Assembly: GCA_947505915.1 (NCBI GenBank)
Contig: CANNNH010000089.1
Coordinates: 1-6,368 of the forward strand
Length of the DNA stretch: 6,368 nucleotides
Direction of reading: 5' to 3'
From: Comamonadaceae bacterium
GTDB taxonomy: Bacteria > Pseudomonadota > Gammaproteobacteria > Burkholderiales > Burkholderiaceae
This document shows, one piece after another, positions 1-4,755 of this stretch. The notes below the pieces were generated by a model. The model had not been told where the DNA came from and did no database searches. It saw only the letters and a list, made by a program, of their open reading frames with translations. Each line of letters starts with the position of its first letter. Position 1 is the first letter of the stretch. Position numbers and translations under genes: made by a program.

Positions 1-299
1 ACAGCAACGGCCACTCCACGGTTTATGCGCACTTGAGCAAAATGCTGGTTCGTCGCGGCCAGTCTGTATCGCAAGGCCAAGCAATAGGTTTGGTCGGAGC
101 CACTGGATGGGCCACCGGCCCGCATTTGCATTTTGAATTCCGTGTCAACGGCGTTCACAAAGACCCTCAATTGCTGGCCCGTCAAAGCGAGTCTGTGCCG
201 ATTCCTGCTTTCGCCCGTGATCAATTCAACCGCCAGGCGGCTGAAGTCTCTAGACAACTGGCCTCAGCCTCGCTCGTCTCAGCCGACACCACGCACTGA
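1..299 (+). CDS. M23 family (LytM-type) metallopeptidase, C-terminal part; 5' end outside window
   Basis: This is the end of a zinc-dependent peptidoglycan endopeptidase (or a LytM-domain amidase activator) that would act in the periplasm on peptide cross-links. The open frame runs in from the left edge, so any start codon inside the window is internal. The end of the LytM/peptidase M23 domain is readable: an NGHSTVYAHLSK segment whose YAH histidine (codon at 30) matches the catalytic histidine, the V-RRGQSV-QGQAIG hairpin, then TGPHLHFE with the paired histidines (codons at 123 and 129), and a closing NGV-KDP. The upstream HxxxD zinc-ligand motif would lie outside the window, so activity cannot be judged. 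About 45 residues without a recognisable domain follow, ending in TGA at 297-299. The next gene, anmK, starts 11 bases later on the same strand, which suggests one transcript devoted to wall turnover. Family assignment is firm; the exact gene (nlpD-like or other) is not known. Confidence 0.9.
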   Translation, partial: SNGHSTVYAHLSKMLVRRGQSVSQGQAIGLVGATGWATGPHLHFEFRVNGVHKDPQLLARQSESVPIPAFARDQFNRQAAEVSRQLASASLVSADTTH

Positions 300-310
300 T
301 TGTTTTGACC

Positions 311-1414
311 ATGCGCACGCTTTATATCGGCGTGATGTCAGGCACCTCACTCGATGGCGTGGACGCCGTGTTGGCCGATTTCACCCAAGGTATTCGTGTG
401 CTCGGCCACTTTAGCCAGGTTTTTTCAAACGACTTACGCCAGACCTTTCTACAGCTCAACCAGAGTGGCGCCGATGAATTACACACCGCATCACTGGCAG
501 CCAACCAGCTTGCACTTAGTTATGCAAACGTTGTGCGTGATTTGCTGCAAAGCACCGGTTATCAACCCTCTCAGATTGCCGCCATAGGTGCACACGGACA
601 AACCGTGCGCCATCAGCCCGGCCTACACGACGGCATAGGCTATACGGTTCAAATTAACAATCCTTCGTTGCTTGCTGAGCGCACGTGCATTCGCGTGGTT
701 GCTGACTTTCGCAGTCGCGATATAGCCGCAGGAGGACAAGGGGCGCCTCTGGTACCTGCGTTTCATCAACACGTGTTTGCCGACGCGGGACATACCGTCG
801 CGGTTCTCAATATTGGCGGCATTTCCAACCTCAGTGTGCTGACGGATCAAGCAGTCACAGGCTTTGATTGCGGCCCCGGCAATGTGCTGCTTGACCATTG
901 GTGCCAACTGCACACCGGCGAAGCCTTTGACCGTGACGGCGCTTTGGCACTTTCAGGAAAAGTCATGACAGACTTGCTGAACCAATGCATGAGCGATCCG
1001 TTTTTTCGCAAAGCACCGCCCAAAAGCACAGGCCGTGATTTGTTCCATGCCGCATGGTTGCAATCACACTTGAGCGGTTTTGCCAGTGCCAGCGTTGCCG
1101 ATGTTCAGGCCACCTTGACCGCATTCACAGCACGGGCTTGCGCAGACGATGTGTTGCGCTATGCATCAGATGCGGTTCGGTTGCTGGTTTGTGGCGGCGG
1201 CGCGTACAACCGCTGTTTGATGGACATGTTGCAGCAGTTATTACCCGACATTCCGGTTCAAAGCACCGAGCAGCAAGGTTTACCGCCCTTGCAAGTAGAA
1301 GCCGCCGGCTTTGCTTGGTTGGCGCAACAAACCTGCCTGAATTTACCCGGTAACTTGCCTGAGGTCACAGGCGCTTTGGGGCCGCGTGTGCTCGGTGCGA
1401 TTTACCCGGCATAA
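311..1414 (+). CDS. anmK: Anhydro-N-acetylmuramic acid kinase AnmK
   Basis: AnmK is a cytoplasmic enzyme that hydrolyses the 1,6-anhydro bond of anhydro-MurNAc and phosphorylates it with ATP to MurNAc-6-phosphate, returning wall sugar to metabolism. The 367 residues (usual length about 365-390) carry the family signatures in order: the ATP-site loop GVMSGTSLDGVD (7-18), GAHGQTVRH (93-101), ADFRSRDIAAGGQGAPL (131-147), NIGGISNL (167-174), GFDCGPGN (184-191) with Asp186 at the catalytic-base position, PPKSTGRDLF (236-245), CGGGAYN (294-300), and a closing TGALGPRVLGAIYPA. ATG at 311 is preferred over an in-frame TTG at 305 because the conserved sequence begins at MRTLYIGVMSG. No good Shine-Dalgarno is visible, so translation may depend on coupling to the M23 gene ending 11 bases upstream. 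The stop codon sits inside the A-run of the convergent erpA terminator. Identification is very secure. Confidence 0.97.
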   Translation: MRTLYIGVMSGTSLDGVDAVLADFTQGIRVLGHFSQVFSNDLRQTFLQLNQSGADELHTASLAANQLALSYANVVRDLLQSTGYQPSQIAAIGAHGQTVRHQPGLHDGIGYTVQINNPSLLAERTCIRVVADFRSRDIAAGGQGAPLVPAFHQHVFADAGHTVAVLNIGGISNLSVLTDQAVTGFDCGPGNVLLDHWCQLHTGEAFDRDGALALSGKVMTDLLNQCMSDPFFRKAPPKSTGRDLFHAAWLQSHLSGFASASVADVQATLTAFTARACADDVLRYASDAVRLLVCGGGAYNRCLMDMLQQLLPDIPVQSTEQQGLPPLQVEAAGFAWLAQQTCLNLPGNLPEVTGALGPRVLGAIYPA

Positions 1415-1438
1415 AAAAAGCCGGGACTAGCCCGGCTT
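1413..1438 (-). terminator. Intrinsic terminator of erpA, possibly acting weakly on anmK too
   Basis: A perfect 8-bp inverted repeat, AAGCCGGG (1418-1425) and CCCGGCTT (1431-1438), encloses a 5-nt loop. Read on the minus strand, the GC-rich hairpin is followed at once by seven U residues (the A-run 1413-1419), a textbook Rho-independent terminator 20 nt past the erpA stop. Read on the plus strand, the hairpin is followed only by a poor tract (ATTGCTC), so termination of anmK here would be weaker. The A-run includes the last two bases of anmK's TAA stop codon, so gene end and terminator overlap physically. Confidence 0.9.
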
Positions 1439-1458
1439 ATTGCTCAACTGAAAAAAAC

Positions 1459-1824
1459 TCAAGCTGAGAATGAAGACCCGCATCCGCAGGTACTGGTCGC
1501 ATTCGGGTTTTTGATGACGAACTGCGCACCTTGCAAATCTTCTTTGTAGTCGATTTCAGCGCCCAACAAATACTGGTAGCTCATGGCATCGATCAACAAA
1601 GAGACGCCGTGTTTAGACATGATGGTGTCGTCTTCATTGGTTATTTCATCAAAGGTGAACCCATACTGGAAACCAGAGCAACCGCCGCCTTGCACAAACA
1701 CACGCAGTTTCAACTCGGGGTTGCCTTCTTCGGCGATCAGGTCAGCTACTTTGGCCGCTGCACTGTCGGTAAAGACGATAGGCTCGGGCATGGCGGTGGG
1801 TATGGTTTCGGCTAAGGCACTCAT
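1459..1824 (-). CDS. erpA: A-type iron-sulfur carrier / Fe-S cluster insertion protein ErpA
   Basis: ErpA is a cytoplasmic A-type carrier that receives an Fe-S cluster from the assembly machinery and passes it to apoproteins; in E. coli it serves isoprenoid-synthesis enzymes such as IspG. The 121-residue protein has the HesB/IscA fold core (about 18-121), with the three cluster ligands Cys49 (QGGGCSGF), Cys113 and Cys115 (STCGCGSSF) in C-x63-C-x-C spacing. The N-terminal 17 residues form a short Ala/Pro-rich tail. An in-frame TTG at 1836 would add four residues, but ATG at 1824 is chosen because GGAG (1831-1834) lies six nt before it and would itself overlap the longer reading. The gene follows rpsI on the same strand across 176 nt containing a terminator and a candidate IscR site, so it is probably a separately controlled unit. 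IscA and ErpA are hard to separate by eye, but the length, the tail and the position after rpsI favour ErpA. Confidence 0.93.
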   Translation of the reverse strand: MSALAETIPTAMPEPIVFTDSAAAKVADLIAEEGNPELKLRVFVQGGGCSGFQYGFTFDEITNEDDTIMSKHGVSLLIDAMSYQYLLGAEIDYKEDLQGAQFVIKNPNATSTCGCGSSFSA

Positions 1825-1830
1825 GGCGCT

Positions 1831-1834
1831 CTCC
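1831..1834 (-). promoter_or_regulatory. Shine-Dalgarno GGAG that fixes the erpA start
   Basis: On the minus strand GGAG is followed by six nt (AGCGCC) and then ATG at 1824. This spacing is near ideal and argues against the upstream in-frame TTG at 1836, whose codon would overlap the site. Confidence 0.85.
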
Positions 1835-1858
1835 AATGAAAATGTTCTTTGATGGGTA

Positions 1859-1883
1859 ATAGTAACCTATTTCAGTCAACAAT
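1859..1883 (-). promoter_or_regulatory. Candidate type 1 IscR operator upstream of erpA
   Basis: Read on the minus strand, the 25 nt begin ATTGTTGACTG, continue AAATAGG and end TTACTAT. Against the E. coli type 1 IscR consensus as I recall it (ATA-S-YY-GACT-RWWWY-AGTC-RR-S-TAT), 21 of 25 positions agree. The left half-site GACT, the A/T centre and the outer TAT all match; the right half is degenerate (AGGT for AGTC). It lies 34 nt upstream of the erpA ATG, where it would overlap the promoter. In E. coli, [2Fe-2S]-IscR represses Fe-S genes including erpA, so site and target agree. The iscR gene itself is not in the window. Confidence 0.65.
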
Positions 1884-1894
1884 CTATTTGACAA
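1864..1894 (-). promoter_or_regulatory. Possible erpA promoter elements (weak)
   Basis: On the minus strand TTGTCA (1889-1894) could be a -35 box and TAGGTT (1864-1869) a -10 box, but the spacer is 19 nt, longer than ideal. TTGACT (1875-1880), inside the putative IscR box, is another possible -35 but lacks a good -10 at 16-18 nt. A promoter somewhere here is expected because a strong terminator separates erpA from rpsI; the exact boxes are uncertain. Confidence 0.35.
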
Positions 1895-1939
1895 GGTTAT
1901 ATGCAAGGCTGATGCGGCAAGCCGTCTTGCATCGCCCAG

Positions 1940-1972
1940 AAAAAAACCGCCAGAACACAAGCCCTGGCGGTT
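1940..1972 (-). terminator. Intrinsic terminator of the rplM-rpsI operon
   Basis: On the minus strand a 9-bp perfect stem, AACCGCCAG (1964-1972) with CTGGCGGTT (1945-1953), closes a 10-nt loop. It runs directly into a U-tract given by the A-run 1940-1946. It begins 28 nt past the rpsI stop codon. Some read-through into erpA remains possible. Confidence 0.9.
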
Positions 1973-1997
1973 GATGGCAGACACAGGGCCTGGCGGT
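1951..1997 (-). repeat. Imperfect direct repeat downstream of rpsI
   Basis: Read on the minus strand, two units start ACCGCCAGG. The first (1978-1997, 20 nt) lies three nt after the rpsI stop codon, and the second (1951-1971, 21 nt) forms the 5' arm and loop of the terminator. They match at 18 of 20 aligned positions plus one inserted T, separated by six nt. The first unit can therefore also pair with the terminator's 3' arm, giving a competing fold. It looks like a local duplication of the terminator arm. Confidence 0.7.
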
Positions 1998-2000
1998 AGA

Positions 2001-2393
2001 TCAGCGTTTGCTGAACTGCTTGCGGCGACGCGCGCCGTGCAAACCGACTTTTTTACGTTCCACTTCACGAGCATCCCGGGTGACAAAACCGGCTGCTGAC
2101 AGCGCGGGTTTGAGGGTCGCATCGTAGTCGATGAGTGCGCGGGTGATGCCGTGACGGGCAGCGCCTGCCTGGCCGGATTCACCGCCGCCCTGCACATTGA
2201 TCTGAATGTCGAAAGATTCGACATGCTGAGTCAAAAACAGGGGTTGCTTGGCGATCATGATCGAGGTTTGACGGCCGAAATATTCAGCGATGTCCTTGCC
2301 GTTGACCATGATTTTGCCGGAGCCTTTTTTCAGAAACACGCGGGCGACGCTGGATTTGCGACGACCGGTGCCATTGTTCCATTCACCAATCAT
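2001..2393 (-). CDS. rpsI: 30S ribosomal protein S9
   Basis: S9 is a small-subunit protein of the 30S head whose C-terminal tail reaches the P-site tRNA. The 130 residues equal the usual bacterial length and are recognisable throughout: an N-terminal [13 protein letters not shown] (8-20), the VNGK turn, [21 protein letters not shown] in the centre, then [20 protein letters not shown] and the universal C-terminal FSKR with the final arginine. The N-terminal MIGEWNNG extension is the form seen in Burkholderiales. The ATG at 2393 is supported by the consensus site AAGGAG (2401-2406) seven nt upstream. The gene lies 11 nt after rplM and is surely co-transcribed with it, as in most bacteria. A terminator follows. 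Confidence 0.99.
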   Translation of the reverse strand: MIGEWNNGTGRRKSSVARVFLKKGSGKIMVNGKDIAEYFGRQTSIMIAKQPLFLTQHVESFDIQINVQGGGESGQAGAARHGITRALIDYDATLKPALSAAGFVTRDAREVERKKVGLHGARRRKQFSKR

Positions 2394-2400
2394 TTCATAG

Positions 2401-2407
2401 CTCCTTA
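2401..2407 (-). promoter_or_regulatory. rpsI ribosome binding site fused to the rplM stop codon
   Basis: On the minus strand TAAGGAG contains both rplM's stop codon (TAA, 2405-2407) and rpsI's Shine-Dalgarno AAGGAG (2401-2406), seven nt before ATG at 2393. A ribosome terminating on rplM would cover the rpsI binding site, which suits coupled, equimolar synthesis of the two proteins. Confidence 0.85.
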
Positions 2408-2833
2408 GATGTCCAGCACTTTGGGCTGTTGGGCGGTATGGGGATGCTCGGCACCGCCGTACACCTTGAGCTTTTTGATCATGGCAAAACCCAAAGGACC
2501 TTTGGGCAACATGCCTTTGACCGCTTTTTCAAGCGCACGTGTGGGGTGCTTGGCCTGCATGTCTTTGAAGTTGGTGCTGGAGATGCCGCCCGGATAACCG
2601 GAGTGGCGGTGGTACATCTTGTCCAAGGCTTTGTTGCCTGTGACTCGAATTTTGGACGAGTTGATGACGACTATGTAGTCGCCGGTATCGACGTGGGGCG
2701 TATAAATGGCTTTGTGCTTGCCGCGTAAACGGAGGGCTGCTTCGCTGGCAATCCGTCCGAGCACCTTGTCGGTGGCGTCAATCACAAACCACTCATGCGT
2801 CACGTCAGCGGGTTTTGCGCTGAAAGTGGACAT
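2405..2833 (-). CDS. rplM: 50S ribosomal protein L13
   Basis: L13 is an early-assembly protein of the large subunit that binds 23S rRNA directly. The 142 residues equal the E. coli length and show the family pattern: [27 protein letters not shown] (15-41) near the start, then the [18 protein letters not shown] core, [11 protein letters not shown], a [17 protein letters not shown] segment and the closing [20 protein letters not shown]. Translation starts at ATG 2833, with AGGAA (2839-2843) five nt upstream. It is the first gene of a two-gene operon with rpsI and follows a leader of roughly 110 nt if the promoter proposed below is right. In E. coli L13 represses its own operon by binding this leader; whether that holds here is inference. 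Confidence 0.99.
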   Translation of the reverse strand: MSTFSAKPADVTHEWFVIDATDKVLGRIASEAALRLRGKHKAIYTPHVDTGDYIVVINSSKIRVTGNKALDKMYHRHSGYPGGISSTNFKDMQAKHPTRALEKAVKGMLPKGPLGFAMIKKLKVYGGAEHPHTAQQPKVLDI

Positions 2834-2914
2834 GCTGTTTCCTAGAGTGGGTTGTGGGGTCCTTTTCCACGGTCGGTGTTCTTCTGCTGAGAACCTCTTA
2901 GGTGGGGGTGATAA

Positions 2915-2944
2915 CTTCGCCGCGGGACCTTGTTCGCTGCGAAG
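2915..2944 (-). promoter_or_regulatory. Possible stem-loop in the rplM leader
   Basis: A perfect 6-bp inverted repeat, CTTCGC (2939-2944) and GCGAAG (2915-2920) on the minus strand, encloses 18 nt and can be extended by two G-U pairs. It would sit at the very 5' end of the rplM transcript if the proposed promoter is used. The rest of the leader has only short stems, such as GTTCT/AGAAC around 2877-2893. It is a candidate place for L13 autoregulation, with no direct evidence. Confidence 0.35.
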
Positions 2945-2950
2945 CCTTAC

Positions 2951-2981
2951 ATTCTATGCCAATTCATGCCCGCTTACGCAA
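2951..2981 (-). promoter_or_regulatory. Candidate sigma-70 promoter of rplM-rpsI
   Basis: On the minus strand TAGAAT (2951-2956) matches the -10 consensus at five of six positions. TTGCGT (2976-2981) could be the -35 box but is 19 nt away, which is long. Transcription would begin near 2944, about 110 nt before the rplM start codon. The -10 is credible; the -35 is weak. Confidence 0.5.
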
Positions 2982-2996
2982 GCGACTTAGCGCGGG
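2969..2996 (+). repeat. Overlapping inverted repeats in the rplM/rlmJ divergent region
   Basis: Two mutually exclusive hairpins are possible: CGCTT/AAGCG with a 4-nt loop (2971-2984), and CCCGC (2969-2973) with GCGGG (2992-2996) around 18 nt. They share bases 2971-2973. The segment overlaps the putative rplM -35 box and would fall in the rlmJ leader. It could be an operator, an mRNA structure or chance. Confidence 0.3.
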
Positions 2997-3008
2997 TTAC
3001 CATGGGGG

Positions 3009-3905
3009 ATGTTCAGTTACCGCCACGCCTACCACGCAGGCAACCACGCCGATGTGCTTAAACACACCGTTCTGGTTGCCGTGATGAAGCATTTAGCACT
3101 CAAAGAAGTCGGTTTCACCGCCATAGACACCCATGCCGGCGCGGGTATGTACCGCCTCGACAGCGCCGACGCCAACCAGAGCGGGGAAGCCCAGGAGGGC
3201 TTGCTGGCGCTGATGCGCAACAAATCCAAGCTGTCCGGGCCCATGGCCGACGTTTTGCTCGACTACCGCAAGCTGCTCGATCATTTCAACCGCGAAGGCG
3301 GCTTGCTAAATTACGCGGGTTCGCCAATGATTGCGCATCATTTGTTGCGCGAACAAGACAAACTCAAATTGTTTGAGATGCACCCCACGGACATACGCGC
3401 GCTGCAAACCAATGTCGATGCGCTCAAAGCCGGTCGTCAGGTGACGGTCATGCACGAAGACGGCTTCAACGGCTTGCCCAAATTTTTGCCGCCGTCTACC
3501 CGCCGCGGCCTGGTGTTCATTGACCCGAGTTATGAAATCAAACTCGATTACGAGCGCGTGGTGGTGGCGGTCTCGATAGGCATGAAACGTTTTTCCACCG
3601 GCACCTACGTGGTCTGGTATCCCATCATTCCCAGACCGCAGGCGCACAGTCTGCCGCGCCATCTGACCAACCTGGCCAGACAAGCCGACAAGCCTTGGTT
3701 GCACGCCACTTTGCGCATACGTTCCGGCGCGCGCAATGACGCCACACTCGGGGAGAAGGCCAAGCCCATAGGCCTGGTCGACAGCGGCGTGGTCATCATC
3801 AACCCGCCGTTCACTTTGTACGAGCAATTGCAACAGGCCTTGCCGCAAATGGTGCAATTGATGGGCCAGGATCACCTCGCCGGTTTCAGTCTGACGCGCA
3901 GTTAA
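3009..3905 (+). CDS. rlmJ: 23S rRNA (adenine-2030-N6)-methyltransferase RlmJ
   Basis: RlmJ methylates N6 of A2030 in 23S rRNA using SAM, acting on RNA before subunit assembly is complete. The 298-residue protein opens with the diagnostic MFSYRHAYHAGNHADVLKH, containing Tyr4, His6 and Lys18, which are important in the E. coli enzyme. It then shows IDTHAGAGMYRL (39-50), NYAGSPMIAHHLLREQD (101-117), a motif IV of DPSYE (172-176), KRFSTGTYVVWYP (193-205) and VVIINPP (261-267). Motif IV is DPPY in E. coli; here serine replaces the second proline. Relative to my memory of the E. coli protein, about ten extra residues (GEKAKPIGLVD region, 248-258) precede VVIINPP. The start at 3009 rests on homology: GGGGG directly abuts the ATG and is not properly spaced, and an ATG at 3002 is out of frame. 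It stands alone between divergent rplM and convergent metF, with which it shares its stop. Its product S-adenosylhomocysteine is the substrate of the nearby ahcY product. Confidence 0.96.
   Translation: MFSYRHAYHAGNHADVLKHTVLVAVMKHLALKEVGFTAIDTHAGAGMYRLDSADANQSGEAQEGLLALMRNKSKLSGPMADVLLDYRKLLDHFNREGGLLNYAGSPMIAHHLLREQDKLKLFEMHPTDIRALQTNVDALKAGRQVTVMHEDGFNGLPKFLPPSTRRGLVFIDPSYEIKLDYERVVVAVSIGMKRFSTGTYVVWYPIIPRPQAHSLPRHLTNLARQADKPWLHATLRIRSGARNDATLGEKAKPIGLVDSGVVIINPPFTLYEQLQQALPQMVQLMGQDHLAGFSLTRS
3902..3905. other. Shared palindromic stop: TTAA ends both rlmJ and metF
   Basis: The four bases TTAA hold rlmJ's TAA (3903-3905, plus strand) and metF's TAA (3902-3904, minus strand), so the two convergent genes overlap tail to tail by four nt. 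No hairpin followed by a U-tract is visible within about 70 nt on either side for either direction. Confidence 0.95.
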
Positions 3906-4744
3906 GCGATATCGAGGTTGCGGCAAATCGCCGTCACTGCTGTCGACTGGTTCATGGTGTAGAAATGCAAGCCAGGTGCGCCGCCGTTGCGCAACTGCTC
4001 GCACAAGTCACTGACCACCTCCAAACCAAATGCTTTGATGGATGCGCTGTCATCCCCAAACGCTTGTAAACGCAAACGTATCCAGCGCGGAATTTCCGCC
4101 CCGCAGCCATCTGAAAACCGCATCAATTGCGAGGAACTGGTGATCGGCATGATGCCGGGCACGACCGGAATATCCGCGCCGAGCTTGTAAGCCTCATCGA
4201 CAAAGCGAAAGTAAGCATCGCTGTTGAAAAAATACTGGGTGATGGCTGAGTTTGCGCCTGCTTTGACTTTGGTCACATAGGCTTGCACATCAGCCTGCGG
4301 CGATTTGGCCTGCGGGTGCACTTCCGGGTAACAACCGACTTCAATATGGAAATGCTCCCCCGACTCCTGGCGTATGCATTCCACCAATTCGCTGGCATAA
4401 CGAAATTCTCCAAAGGTGCCGTGACCGCTGGGTAAATCACCACGCAAAGCCACCATGCGTCCAATGCCTGCCGCTTTGAATGCCGCCAACTGTTCCCGCA
4501 CAATCTCGCGCGTGGTGCCAATGCACGAAAAGTGTGGTGCTGCATCAAAGCCGTCTTGCAAAATGCTTTGCACTTGCTGCAATGTGCCGTCCTGGGTGGA
4601 GCCGCCCGCGCCGTAAGTGACACTGAAGAACTGCGGTTTGAGCGCATACAGTTCTTGACGCACTGTCAACAACTTGACCGCACCCTCCGGTGTTTTCGGC
4701 GGAAAAAATTCGAAACTGATGGGAATAGGACTTGAAGAATTCAT
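3902..4744 (-). CDS. metF: 5,10-methylenetetrahydrofolate reductase MetF
   Basis: MetF is a cytoplasmic FAD enzyme that uses NADH to reduce methylene-THF to 5-methyl-THF, the methyl donor for methionine synthase. The 280-residue TIM barrel is typical of the short bacterial form, without the regulatory domain of eukaryotic MTHFR. Signatures include SFEFFPPK (10-17) with Glu12 at the catalytic position (E. coli Glu28), SVTYGAGGST (41-50), HFSCIGTTREIVREQL (71-86), VALRGDLPSG (98-107) with Asp103 at the position of the FAD-site E. coli Asp120, EVGCYPEVHP (135-144), ANSAITQYFFN (164-174) with the folate-site Gln170, and GAPGLHFYTMNQS (255-267). The ATG at 4744 overlaps the tlyA stop codon as ATGA, and AGGAA (4751-4755) lies six nt upstream inside tlyA, so translation is probably coupled. 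It is the last gene of the ahcY-tlyA-metF operon and meets rlmJ tail to tail. Identification is secure. Confidence 0.98.
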   Translation of the reverse strand: MNSSSPIPISFEFFPPKTPEGAVKLLTVRQELYALKPQFFSVTYGAGGSTQDGTLQQVQSILQDGFDAAPHFSCIGTTREIVREQLAAFKAAGIGRMVALRGDLPSGHGTFGEFRYASELVECIRQESGEHFHIEVGCYPEVHPQAKSPQADVQAYVTKVKAGANSAITQYFFNSDAYFRFVDEAYKLGADIPVVPGIMPITSSSQLMRFSDGCGAEIPRWIRLRLQAFGDDSASIKAFGLEVVSDLCEQLRNGGAPGLHFYTMNQSTAVTAICRNLDIA

Positions 4745-4755
4745 TCGAATTTCCT
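4741..4755 (-). promoter_or_regulatory. tlyA/metF ATGA overlap with metF Shine-Dalgarno
   Basis: On the minus strand ATGA (4741-4744) carries metF's ATG and tlyA's TGA. AGGAA (4751-4755) is six nt before the ATG, within tlyA's last codons. This is a classic arrangement for translational coupling. Confidence 0.85.

Noticed and set aside
1742..2224. A 160-codon minus-strand open frame across rpsI and erpA
   Set aside because: It lies out of frame with both genes, crosses a strong terminator and has a low-complexity product with no recognisable domain.
2390..2398. A two-codon frame (ATG AAA TGA) overlapping the rpsI start
   Set aside because: The ATG at 2398 is only two nt from the AAGGAG site, too close for initiation, and the frame is probably a chance by-product of the spacer.
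2930..2958. A plus-strand promoter for rlmJ (TTGTTC, 17 nt, TCTATG)
   Set aside because: Spacing is good but the -10 matches only three of six positions and lacks the key A and T, so it is too weak to call.
2902..3084. A 60-codon plus-strand frame in the rplM/rlmJ gap
   Set aside because: It covers the rplM leader and promoter and runs into rlmJ out of frame. It has no recognisable content or ribosome binding site.
3910..3935. A hairpin CGGC/GCCG just past the rlmJ stop as its terminator
   Set aside because: The stem is only four to five pairs, no U-tract follows, and it lies within metF coding sequence.
3306..4004. A 232-codon open frame on the minus strand opposite rlmJ
   Set aside because: It is antisense to a certain gene, its product resembles no family, is rich in Arg/His/Gln as expected of a shadow frame, and it crosses the rlmJ/metF junction. 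No ribosome binding site supports it.
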